Below the pieces are notes generated by a model, which had not been told where the DNA came from, did not search any database, and saw nothing but the letters and a program-made list of their open reading frames with translations. Of a stretch of 64,000 nucleotides of DNA, positions 33,811-43,950 are shown one piece after another (the first letter of the stretch is position 1; every line of letters begins with the position of its first letter). Origin of the DNA: Calycina herbarum. Lineage: Eukaryota; Ascomycota; Leotiomycetes; Helotiales; Pezizellaceae. Made by a program: the position numbers and the translations under genes. The stretch spans positions 186,001 to 250,000 of the forward strand of contig LLEY01000008.1 of NCBI GenBank assembly GCA_001414485.1, read 5' to 3'.

Positions 33811-35490
33811 ATGGATCCTCTTTCCATTATTGCGGGGGTGGCGGGGATATCGCAGGCCGGAGCCTCGTTATCAGTCGCAATTTTCCGCATGATATCCGCT
33901 GCGAAAAGTGCCCCAAAAGAGGTTTCGGATATTGCAAGAGGGGTATCGGATCTTTCGATGATTCTGCGAGAGCTTCGGCGTGTTTTGCGAGATGGCCGTC
34001 ATATATATCGCTGAAAGCTACTGAGGCGTGTGAGTGTTGCCATGAAGCGTATCGGCAGAATTCACGAGGAAATCGAGGAGCTCCTTGAACTTGAGAGCGA
34101 CTTTTCTCGATTGAAATGGGCTTTTAGACGGTCTAAAGCTACGCAAATGCTTTATCTAATTGAAAGTCATAAGACTGGTGTACACTTGATTCTACAAACA
34201 ATGATCCTCGCGAGTCAACTTAAGATGCATATCAGGTTTGATTTCCTCCTCGTAAGGTAATTACTTCCAGCAACTGACAAGTTATTCCACCTAGTCAACA
34301 CCAAGACTCGAAAGAAGACAAGGAAGACACCAAACTTCTACGCCAACAGGCAGAAAATCTAGTTCAGGTTTCCTATCAATCGTTACGTTCTCTTGTAATG
34401 ACGGCCGAAAACGGGTTTCCTGAAGGATATTCTCCCGGCGAAACAGACAACCCAGATGAGCACACAGCTGAAAAATCAACCGAGACTCAAATCCAGTTGT
34501 ACAAGGCTGGTTTCAATGATACTGCAACATGGCTGTATGAGCTGGCTTTTTCCTCCATCACTGAAGTCGCTGCTGCGGAGGATCAAGCAGCGAACCAGAC
34601 TGAGAAAAATAGCGCGGACGGTGAAGACGGCAGTACATCGCAAGCGCTCACACTCACACCTCCTGGTCAGCAAGCCAAACAGCTGGCTCAACCAATCAAA
34701 ATGTTATTTCAAACGCCCACCAAACCTCGTTTGGCTCTCAATGAATTACTTTCCGAGTGGACTACTTTGACAGAAGACGAGATTGAAGGTGTTGAAAAAC
34801 CCGAGAAAGACGACAAAGTAAAAAGCAAAGGCAAGAATGTTTCAGACGAACCAGACGACCTACCTATAATCCGCTTTAAAGACGCTGTAGGAAGGAAATT
34901 CGGTTTTCCCTTCGCTCTTGCTAAAACATGGGCTGTAAGTAAAAGCACTTCTTACTGGGATCCTTGAAAAGCTCTAATATATTTCTGTCAAGGGAATCGA
35001 ACAGTTGATCAAACAGTGTTTCCTTCACATTGAGATAATTGGACCACATGTGGCGGACGGTCATTACGATCTGATCTCTAATGACGGATCTATTATCATT
35101 CCGCAATGCTGGGAGATGTTGATAAAGCCTGATGCAAGTATAACGATGCATATGTGGCCTATGCCAGAGGCTGAGGCAGCGCCTCCTCCACCAAGACATC
35201 CTCCGAGACACAAAGTCCCTCCTTCAGCAGAAAAGCCTGGGTCGGCCCCTTCTCCCTCTCCTGCATTTCCTTCGTATGGAGATAGGGCTGCCCACTCCAG
35301 TACCCGAGCTAGTACAAGCAAAGTCCCACCTCCAGCAGGGACGCCTGGGTCGGCCCCTTCTCCCTCTCCTGCGCTTCCTCAGTATGGAGTTGCAGCCGTC
35401 CCCTCCAGTACCCAAGATAATGCAAACACTGATACTACGACAAAGAAGCAAAAAAGCGTGAATTCAACCAGTCGAAAAGGAAAAAAATAA
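33811..35490 (+). pseudogene. STAND N-terminal-like plus fungal ubiquitin-like-domain protein, with in-frame TGA
   Basis: Three exons (33811-34235, 34295-34934, 34993-35490) give 520 codons, but codon 68 (34012-34014) is TGA. The same frame continues for 74 more codons with unbroken family similarity, so the TGA most simply replaces a CGA. Residues about 1-140 resemble the helical N-terminal domain of fungal STAND/NLR-type proteins (MDPLSIIAGVAGISQAGASL start, then SAPKEVSDIARGVSDLSMIL). A charged, disordered middle follows. Residues about 330-415 form the fungal ubiquitin-like module (RFKDAVGRKFGFPF, LIKQCF, GHYDLIS and ITMHMWPM). The C-terminus has two similar Pro/Ser-rich segments and a Lys-rich end. 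No NACHT, kinase or repeat domain lies between. The N-terminal domain is thought to signal in fungal immunity-like systems; the role here is unknown. Either the gene is a young pseudogene or the stop is polymorphic, read through or a sequence error. Confidence 0.75.
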
Positions 35491-36315
35491 GACTATTGAC
35501 CAACGGCTTTCAAGGGTTGCAAGACAAACTCAGTAAGAATGAAGGAGACGCTTGGGTATTCGATCGATGAAGCTTGGAAAGAGAGTGAAAAGAAAATTGA
35601 GATTATAAGTAGGTGGGATGCATAACAATGATTGCTTCTTGAGCGAATTTATTAGGGTACCGACCCTTGTTTTAATTGTAAGCCAAAGTCTTCGTCGTAT
35701 TTCAAAGCCACCGGGCCTCGCTCATCCATGTCCTAAAAATCTCAACTCGAAATGAATTCTTGTAGCAAAGCGTTGTGTCTACAATCGCATTACCATTTTG
35801 GACTCCGTCAGTAATGTCTAAGTGAAAGAAAACAAAGTAGCAGAGAGATGTCACGCCAGGTGAACTCATTGGCTAACTGCTTGTTAGATCCGCTTATAAT
35901 ATAGTTGCTTCCGACACGAGTAATATAAAACTGCAGTTTGCAAGCTATTGCTCCACGCCGCAACTGTCCCCAAGGTGCTTGATTCCCACTCGGAGAGTCG
36001 TCCAACTGGGTACTAGCCATATACTTGACCAAGTTTAATATCGCTATTCTACAGTTGTAGTACACATAAACAGCAAAGCAAAGCCTCCAACTCGCCAGGG
36101 TGGGTATCTGCAATATTTTGGGCTTCCCAACTCCACACCTGTTTTTTCCATGCCACAAAGTCTTTTGTTTCCCTTGTAGCACAATAAATACAATCTGTAC
36201 ACACCATAGTTTTTACACTCCATCAATATCAACTCCAGTGCAAGGTTTGACGGCAGAACACAGCAGAACACGGCACAACCAGTCGACAACAAAGCTTGGC
36301 TTTCACCTGGTTCCT
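35491..36315. other. Intergenic, no supported gene
   Basis: This is the 3' flank of two convergent genes. The ORFs seen (for example 35808-36182, minus) are of chance length and without motif. Confidence 0.4.
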
Positions 36316-37352
36316 TCAAAAGTTACTTTCCCTCATCACAATATCGTCGATGCTCCCACGCTTCCTGCCACGATTTGGACTCCCACCAACCGCCGGGAAG
36401 GTGAGAGCCTCAGTGCGGACAGCCGAAGGACTAGTCACAGTCGGAGAGAAAGCCGTACTACTAGAAGATTGCCTAGTTGGCGACCTAAAATGATCCGTCG
36501 GAATAACAATCTCAGTAGGAGACATCACCACGCCCTTCGTACCCTTCAGGATATTCGCCAAATTTCCCCCAAGCCTCTCCAATTCCTCTTGATAAGTGCT
36601 GTGTACCATTTTTGTGTGCATATCATATCCCTCCAACTCACTTGCACTTTGCTCAATAAGTTTCTTGATTTCGGAAGCGAGCTTGATTGCTGCCGAACTT
36701 TGACCACCCATCTCAATATCTCCATCATCGTTGTGTTCGGTGGTTGGTGAGCTTGCTGTGACGGGATATTCGTAATCTTCACTTGTTTCGGTTTCAGGGC
36801 CTTCATACAGGAGATGATCTGGTAGCTTTGGTTGTCGAACATCTCCTTCATCGTCGTCGAAAGCGCGCAGATCCTCGCGAGCTTTTGCGTACAGCTGCTC
36901 GGCTCGTTGTTTCGTGAGGAAAATCATGTTCTTCCTGACGATATTTTGCTGAGCAGTCAGGTTTTCCATGGTCTTCGTGAGAATCTCGGCATAGTTTGGA
37001 TCTTTGGTTTTTTCTCCGTCATTTGGAGGCTCTTCAGAGTCGGAGTCGTCCAAACCGGTGAAGGGCATGTAGAGAGCGGGTGCGAGAGAGAAGGGTGCCT
37101 ATTTTTGTTAGCCATGCCCGTATTCCAATTTTCCACCGAATTGCCCTTCGAGACCCCTCGCAAAACCGATAGGAAGAGGATAAAGGAACACCTCAAGTTG
37201 AAGGTGACAATTCGTGACCTAAACGTGACATGACTCGAACAAAACATTGAAAATTACCATTAATCAATTTAAGAAAGACACAGTAAGCTTACCTCCTGTT
37301 CAAACTTCTCCTCGGCCTTCTGAGGTTCGGTTTGGTTCTCCATCTGATCCAT
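36316..37352 (-). CDS. Acidic coiled-coil protein of unknown function, 280 aa
   Basis: Two exons (37352-37293 and 37098-36316) join in frame to 280 residues across a 194-nt intron with GTAAGC and a TAG acceptor. Translation could also start at the second ATG (37343). The N-terminus is Gln/Glu-rich, followed by a short hydrophobic SLAPALYMPF element and then a strongly acidic stretch (DDSDSEEPPNDGE). A predicted helical segment with an amphipathic pattern lies at about 60-110, a second at about 150-190, and the C-terminal third is Ser/Thr/Pro-rich and probably disordered, with a basic patch (GRKRG). I do not recognise the family. The design looks like a nuclear or scaffold protein, but nothing in the sequence proves that. 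Confidence 0.7.
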
Positions 37353-38293
37353 ATGCAATCACCCCCGGAGTGAGAGTTGTCCTGCGTGTGGGGACGTTGG
37401 TAACACAGCCAAATCCAGATCCCGACTCGGTGATTTTCCTCCTGCAACGGCAATTTTTATGTGAAAAGGGCGCGCGTCGAAAAGATTTGCAAAGGTCAGA
37501 CTTGCAGGATCCCCGAACGAGAGTTGAGTTGTGGTGGTTGTAACTCAAAACGGCGAAAAAGCTCCGACGCCATCAGCCAATCAGGAGTCACCATCTTTTC
37601 CCAACTCGGTCATGACCCGAATAAAAACAAAGCCCGATTTCTCCATAGAACAAAAAGAGAATGAGATTTCAAATTCCAAATTCTAAATCCTTCCAAAGTC
37701 TAATTTGACATCGAAAAGGCGTAGTGGGAACCGATTATGCTAGCTAGCAGTAGTGGGCATGGCTCGTCAATGATCCGTTGAAGATGCGAGATAGTGGGGA
37801 GATTCAAGACTAGTAGGCAGCAGATCCCCATCCCCAAGAAACCTTTCGAAGGAGTGTACTCGAGTACCAAAAATCAGGTTCTATGCAAGACTCGTCTAAA
37901 GTCCCGAGAAGAATACTCCGCTCAAACTCTGCTAAAGTGGAAAACAATAATATGTAGGAGTCGTATAATTACCAACCTACCCAAAAAGTCCCATTCCCGA
38001 CCCAAAGGATTTGGAACTCCGCATTGGGGTCTCCGAACCCTGGTCCAAATCTGCCGATCTAGTTCTTGGTTCACTGCTTCGAAAGGAGGGGTACGCATAC
38101 TATACTACGCACAGTGCGCCAGGACAAGCTCCTTGTGTCCTTGAACCGGCCGATGGGCAAGAAAAGGAGGGGGAGAGGGAAGGGGACATCTCATATATAT
38201 ATCTCCCAACCTACCCTTCAAAATCCATATATAAATCAAACCATCATACTTTAAATACCAGTTCCCAAACACCCTCTTTCCAATCAAATCAAC
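37353..38293. other. Divergent intergenic region, about 0.94 kb
   Basis: It lies between the unknown acidic protein and the GFA gene, which point away from each other. It holds no ORF with a motif; several short frames at 37461-38254 are of chance length. The GFA-proximal end is AT-rich with TATA-like sequence. Confidence 0.4.
38226..38237 (+). promoter_or_regulatory. TATA-like element upstream of the GFA gene
   Basis: CATATATAAATC lies 57 bases before the GFA start codon, followed by C/T-rich leader sequence. A second ATATATATA run lies at about 38192-38203. Confidence 0.35.
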
Positions 38294-38859
38294 ATGTCTA
38301 CTTACGAAGGAGGTTGTTTCTGCGACAAGGTTTGTTTTGTCCATTGTATTGTCTTGATTTGAGTAATTAGTAAATATGGTTACTGATAGATATAATACAC
38401 ATTTAGGTCCGTATCCAGTTTTCGGGCGAACCAAAACTCAATGCTCTCTGCCACTGCTCCGACTGCAAGAAGATCTCGGGTGGCAGTTATAGCAACAACA
38501 TCGTTGTTGCGGAAGATAATTTCAAACTCTTGAGCGGTTTGTCCTCCCTTCACATCCCCTCAAATTCTCCGATTGCACTCTCTGCTTCAGAAGCTGATAA
38601 AGTTCCAGGAACACCAAAGTCCATCCCCAAGAAAGCCGATTCTGGCAAGGAAATCACTTCCCATTTCTGTGGCGACTGTGGAACGACTCTTTATCGAACC
38701 GGAGAATCCTTCCCTCAGGCGGTTATCATCAAAGCCGGCACACTTGACGATGCGGAATGGGTGAACAAGAACACTCCTACCGCTGAGTTGTTTTCTCCGG
38801 AGAGAGTGAAGATGCACTCTGCTCTTGATGGAGCAGCCCAGCTTGCCACGATGTCATGA
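38294..38859 (+). CDS. GFA/CENP-V domain (glutathione-dependent formaldehyde-activating family) protein
   Basis: Exon 1 (38294-38329) and the sequence from 38407 to 38859 join in frame. Zinc-binding cysteines are clear: GGCFC (Cys8, Cys10), ALCHCSDCKK, and HFCGDCGTT. These define the Mss4-like zinc fold of the GFA family, whose founding member speeds the addition of formaldehyde to glutathione; many fungal members are of unknown activity. A 54-nt stretch at 38537-38590 has splice-like ends (GTTTGT to TTCAG) and a length divisible by three, so the protein is either 162 residues with it or 144 without. Family spacing favours removal, because the retained piece adds a Ser/Pro loop between the strand and the GTPK motif. 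Confidence 0.88.
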
Positions 38860-39049
38860 GTCGTGTATTAGGAATTCTGCATTTAGACGGTGGAATGGAC
38901 AAATGATTTTGCTCTAATGAGTCTTTTGGTGCCATGATTTCGTCTTTTTTTCTCCCGTGAAATCGTAAATGATTCAAGCCTGGTTCCATAAATTCGCCCA
39001 AAATGACTTTATGAAATCGTGTAGATGTCGAAATTTGTTGTCGAGAGCT

Positions 39050-40084
39050 TCATCGAGGTGGTAGTATCCTTCTAGCATATTCTCTGCCAACCTTCAAGGC
39101 TTCTCGAACCAGGTCTTCAACTCTCCTATCCTTCCTCTTTCTCAACCACAGCAGCACCATTCCCAACACAACAAAATCAACCAGGAAGTGTCGAACAGCC
39201 AGCCACAGCAACCAGGCAAGCCATCTCCCAGGTGTTCTCTGTCTCTTGCCCTGGTACTCCCTCCCGGTGGCAATCTGCTCCCGCAAAGCCGCAATTTCAG
39301 CAGTCATTTTCACCAGAGCTTGTTCAACGGTTTTCCTCCAGCTTCTCGACTTCTTGCCACCATTCTCCTCTTCATCCTCATCGTCTTCGTAATCTTCCTC
39401 ATAGCCCAGCCTCCTTTCAGACCTCAACTCTAACTCGTCATTCTCGCTCATCGGACTGAGTATTCGCATTGGACCGTCGTTCCCAGATTGAGGTTGTGTA
39501 AATCGTCGAGGTTGGTTATAGGAAGGGACTCCACGTCCAGGAGAAGATCCAGAGGAAGAAGCACTATTGTTTTTAATCTGATCCCACACAAATTCGAGTT
39601 CTGCAACAAGTTCCCTTGCATCACTGCTTATTCCTATCAGTTCTGCACATTCCCCTTCATGATAGGGAGAGACTTACGCAGTAGTACTAGCATATCGATG
39701 CATAGTTTCAATCAGCGCTTCGATATATCTCCTCTTTGCCTCCGTCCGACTTATACCGCGCTGCGCATCCCACGCATCATATTTATCTCTTTCCCTTTTC
39801 AGTTCTTCTCCTTTTAGTCCTTCCTCGTTACTGGCTACGCTCGAAGGCCTTTCCATGACCCCATCCACATCCCCCTCCATTGCTTGTTTGTATAATCCAT
39901 AGAGGCGTAATCGATCGGAGGGTGGTGGGCGCGACGCCCCAGTCTTTGGTATCTTCTTGACGGTATTGAGGGCGTGGACAAAGACTCGGTCTATAGAACA
40001 GAAAGAAATCAGTTATAACCCCAAGAAAAAGTAACTCAGCCATGTTAAAAATCAGAAAAAACACCCACCGACCGAGTCCGCCAT
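39050..40084 (-). CDS. Acyl-CoA-binding protein with C-terminal membrane anchor, Atg37/ACBD5-like
   Basis: Three exons (40084-40069, 39990-39678, 39614-39050) join in frame to 297 residues; exon 1 codes for only five residues and a base. Residues about 5-105 form an acyl-CoA-binding domain with the LYGLYKQAMEGDV helix and an AKRRYIEAL helix, including the Tyr and Lys that contact acyl-CoA. A disordered Ser/Gly/Pro region follows, then a very acidic stretch (EEDYEDDEDEEE), a short coiled coil (VEQALVKMTAEIAALREQI), and a hydrophobic membrane span at about 245-272 with an Arg/Lys-rich tail. This order is that of the peroxisomal tail-anchored proteins Atg37 and ACBD5, which bind acyl-CoA and act in pexophagy. 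The gene is convergent with the GFA gene. Confidence 0.9.
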
Positions 40085-40710
40085 CTTATCTCTCCCACTT
40101 TCACCTTCTCGAGATCTCTCAAAAAGACCCGCAAGACCTCGGTCAGACGGTAGCAGAGATAAGCTCCTCTATGAAGATGACATTTGCGCAAATTGACTGG
40201 AGAAATATTTGAGGTGCTACGAAAAAGTATCAAAAGCGAGGGACGAAAAATAGTGGTGCAAAAGAAAGTGTGTTGTTGTGTGAGTGGTGCTCTTTAATCG
40301 CGTGCTGCTGATATGCCTCGGTCCCGCGTTAGAGGCTGCCCGCAGGGATTCTTTTTGGCTGTTGAACCCCTCGACGTCAGGCTCAGGCTAGGGAGATCCG
40401 GAGTCTATTCTTAAAGAGCGGAGAATAACATACACATTCGGAATGGGGGAACAGGAGAAGGAGATTAACTTTTATGCAATTGAGATTGATTTGGTGTATC
40501 ACGGGAAAAGTTAGCCGGACTTTTGATTATTCTTCTGCTTTAACAGTCCTTCGCACCTACGGTGTTGTATGGGCCAGCCTGTAAAGCTTCTCAACATCCA
40601 AAAATCAATCTTGCTTTTGGGGGTATCATCATTTTCGTATTGCCCTCAATCTTCTCACTGGACATTCCTCTACAAAAACATCCATCTCGACAACTATGTG
40701 AGCGGAACGA
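40085..40710. other. Intergenic, about 0.63 kb
   Basis: Promoter side of the acyl-CoA-binding gene and 3' side of the RNase III gene. No independent gene is supported. Confidence 0.45.
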
Positions 40711-42004
40711 TCAAGAACCTTCGGCACTCTCCAAAGCTTTCTTCTCCAATTCCACCTGCTCCTCAAACAGCCTCTTCTTCTCGATATATGTAGCCATCAT
40801 CCTTTTGCTGTTTAGCGCCATCTGTGCTGCCTTCGATCCTGCTTCCTTTTTCCCTCCAGCCGATCCATGACCAAGCTGCTTGCCTTTCTCTCCCCATCCA
40901 TCGAGAAAACACCCAACTGTGAATAGTGGTAGTTTGGTTATCCGATCTGTCGATACTGGTCCAACATCTTCGTAATAAATTTTGACCCCTTTGACTCCTA
41001 TAGCTTTCTGTAATTGATCCTTGGGTGGCATTGGAGGAGCTTGCGGTTGATTCTTCTCGCTCTCCTTGCTATCACCATTGAGATGCCACATAGGATTACG
41101 AAAATGAAAACCTTGCCGTTCTTCGTTTGCAATCTCTTTCATAATAGTTCTTCCCCAGAGTCCCTTCAGCCATTTCACAGCCATCGAAATACCATTTTCT
41201 GGGTCTGAGAGAATGACGGCTGCAACGTAGGCTTCAAATATATCTCCCAAGATTTTGGTCATATCGTTGTCCTTGACTTTAAAATTTAGTCCAAGACTCG
41301 CCCGTTTGTCGAAGTCGTAGGACCTGGCATATACCGAAAGCTGAGCGTTTTTCACAAGCCGTTCTCGAAGCTGTGAGGATTTTCCGGGACTGAACGCAGG
41401 AAAAGTTTGTGAGATAAGGAGGGTGGCAGTGAGTTCAAGATATGCGTCCCCAACCCATTCGAGTTGTTCGTAACTCAGATCCGTGATGTTGCCCCCTCCT
41501 GCATTCAGGTGGGTGAAGCATGCTGTTTCAAGAGTCTTGTCCAAAATGGGCGGTAATGGAGGCATGTGCTTTGGTATGTTTGATACAGTCCAAGGTGTGA
41601 CCAGTGTAGCTGGTATTGATTTTGGTATATTGGGCCCTGGTCGGAAAATAGTAGGTGGTAGCTGATTGTTCGGTGAATCATCTTGTAAAGACGTGCGAAG
41701 TTCATGGCATTTTCTCGAAGTTGCTTCCGACATTGAGTTGCCGATAGATCTGTTTTCTTCCAACGCCTCGTCCAACGCCTTCAGAAGTTTGGTGATCTTG
41801 CGGGACTTGGAACCAGAATCTCCACCAACATCACCACTCTCCTTGTGAATCTTACTCTCATGGGATTTCCCGTCCTGCAAATTTGTTAGATGGGTTTAGA
41901 AGTATGCGGGGAAAACTCACATTTTTGTGATGTTTGGACTTTCGTTCATCATGTCGCTTTTCTGTATCCGAGGATTTTCTCTTTTGACCTTTCGGCGGGT
42001 TCAT
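40711..42004 (-). CDS. RNT1: Ribonuclease III, Rnt1-like
   Basis: Two exons (42004-41921 and 41874-40711) join in frame to 415 residues. The N-terminus is Lys/His/Asp-rich. The RNase III domain (about 140-285) has the signature LEWVGDAYLEL with Glu167 and Asp171, and ILGDIFEAYVAAV with Asp239 and Glu242, the four acidic residues that bind the catalytic metals. A double-stranded-RNA-binding domain lies at about 315-405 and ends with the GSKAAQMAL helix. There is no helicase, PAZ or second RNase III domain, so this is the Rnt1/Pac1 class, not Dicer. That class cleaves hairpins in pre-rRNA, snRNA and snoRNA in the nucleus. It is divergent from the mS33 gene. The symbol is by class, not proven orthology. 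Confidence 0.9.
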
Positions 42005-42361
42005 CGCAGACAAATACGTATCGTTTTCCCAACTCGAAAGTTGAAATGCAATAGCTTAGGTGCTGGCCTTGACTCTGATGAACCATCAACCACGCAGAAA
42101 GAACTGTAGTGGACCTCACCGAGTCTTACCTTTGCTGGTAGAAACAGAAAACGATGACTTTGGGTATGGAATCTCAGCGCCAGGGAGAATTAAATACAAG
42201 TTGAATGAGTCGTCAATGATTAGGTGAATAAAGTTGGTGCACCAATTTCTTGCACACGGAGAAAAGACGGCCCGACATCAGCAGCTAAAAAGTAGTCCAA
42301 CGTCGAGACAATGCTGGGCAACCACCGGCATCACCAATTGATAGCGCATATACCACCAGCA
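42005..42361. promoter_or_regulatory. Divergent promoter, RNase III / mS33
   Basis: The start codons are 357 bp apart and face away from each other, so both promoters must lie here or overlap. No motif was identified with confidence. Confidence 0.5.
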
Positions 42362-42873
42362 ATGGCTGTGCCACGTTCTAGGATATTGGACCTGATGAAG
42401 GTTTGTTTGTCTGACGTTTTCGGATACGCAACAGCAAGAATACTAATTCTACAAGGTCCAATGTCGAATCTTCTCCCATACCTTCAACCCCGAGGCTCAG
42501 CGGTTAGGAAACAAAGTCCTGCGCCAGCGATTAAAGGGACCGGCCCTGGCAGCATACTACCCACGGAAGATGGGCACATACAAGGAATTGCAGAAAGCAT
42601 ATCCCGATTGGCAGGTTGTGGATGAGGAAGAGGAGTACCGGTTGGAAATGCTTAAGATGTACGCTTTACTGGGGAAGGGGTTTGCTGGAACATGGGCTGA
42701 CAGCTTTCTAGTATCAAGGCACGAGGAAAGGGTGCGCCCAAGAAGAAGAGGACGGCCGAAGGTATGTAATGTTGCGCGATTTGGTGGAAGTATACTAACA
42801 CCCTTCCACAGAATCGAAGAAGTTCAAGAACAAGAAACGTGCGGCGGAGAGAGCAGCTTCGGCAGCAACATAA
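42362..42873 (+). CDS. RSM27: Mitochondrial small-subunit ribosomal protein mS33 (Rsm27)
   Basis: Four exons (42362-42400, 42456-42658, 42712-42761, 42812-42873) join in frame to 117 residues. The body matches the mS33 family: an N-terminal RILDLMK helix, then a CRIFSHTFNPEAQRLGNKVL block, the LKGPALAAYY region and a conserved Lys/Arg-rich tail (KKKRTAE, KKFKNKKRAAERAA). It is a basic protein of the mitoribosome small subunit head. Introns are 55, 53 and 50 nt, all GT-AG. The first exon holds only 13 codons, so plain ORF calling finds only fragments of this gene. Confidence 0.92.
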
Positions 42874-43950
42874 AACGACCCAATGTTGCCAACGAGGAAA
42901 TGTGTATCAGATATGGTGTATTTGTAAAATACTCGGCGTTTGGTGGAGATGCCAGAAGCAAGCCCAATTCAAAAAGATGGCTGCCCAGAATGGAGATATC
43001 CTTTTTCCACGGTTGGACAATGGGTCTTGTATGTTGATGGGGGTTAGTCGTAAGTCTGTAATTCAGCTCGTACCCCATGCGCTCGGTTTTGTGGTAGCAA
43101 GAATTGAGCTCCATCCTCTGGGAGACTTGGGGAGAACTAGGTTCTTCAGAATAACCCTAAGCTTCCAGTTGATGAATCTTGAAAATGGCATTTTGACTTT
43201 GATGAAGTTTTGACAGAAAGCAGTTTAAGTGAAACCTTTACCATTCCCATCGTTGGAGAAAATGGCTCTGAATACCAGTCTGGATCTTGGGCTCTGAAGA
43301 ATTGCCCTCTCCATGGCTCCTCTGCAAGGCACAGCATCTAGAGCGGGTCCGAAATACCTATATGTAAATATCCCATTTTGATCTTGATGCAGGCAAGAAA
43401 ACTAGCAGCCATGCTGTAAAAAACTACTGCGCCCATTCTAAAAAATCTGGTGAATGCCTCTCTACATTATCTTTTTAAAAATAATTGGCACGTCATCCAG
43501 GCAAACAGTTACTGGAATTCGTGCCCTTGCAAAATTCACTTGGGACTTCGTCGCTCTGTTGGGCGTTGGGGGCAGGCACCGCTCCTTCTCCACGCCATAT
43601 AAAGACCTGCCATCTAGGATCTGCCATGTCCATCCTTTGCTGAAAAACCCCAACAACGCAACTGCCATCTTGAGAGCTGAGAGGGCCAGGGCACAAAATC
43701 CCAGTGGTTCCTTCTGTATTTAAATACAATTGAGCTACGACTCCGATCTTGTTCTTCATTTTCTTTCTCTCCTCTCAACCTTTCTTCTGGACATCTACAA
43801 CTCCACCGGCCATCCATCCTCTGACCACATCTTGAAGCATCTGAAGCCTTCTTTCTTTCTTCCCCTCAAAGCACTGCACAGTTTTAGCTGCACGCATTCT
43901 GTCCAGTCCCTTGTCAAGACAAGAGGGACCTTCGGTGCACATCAACCACC
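42874..43950. other. Intergenic, about 1.1 kb
   Basis: No gene is supported; ORFs such as 42839-43213 overlap the mS33 end in another frame and lack motifs. The part from about 43700 is C/T-rich and is the likely promoter and 5' leader of the PUF gene. Confidence 0.4.

Noticed and set aside
36100..36750. 216-codon plus-strand ORF
   Set aside because: Largely antisense to the two-exon minus-strand gene 36316-37352, whose frame extends in frame into an upstream exon.
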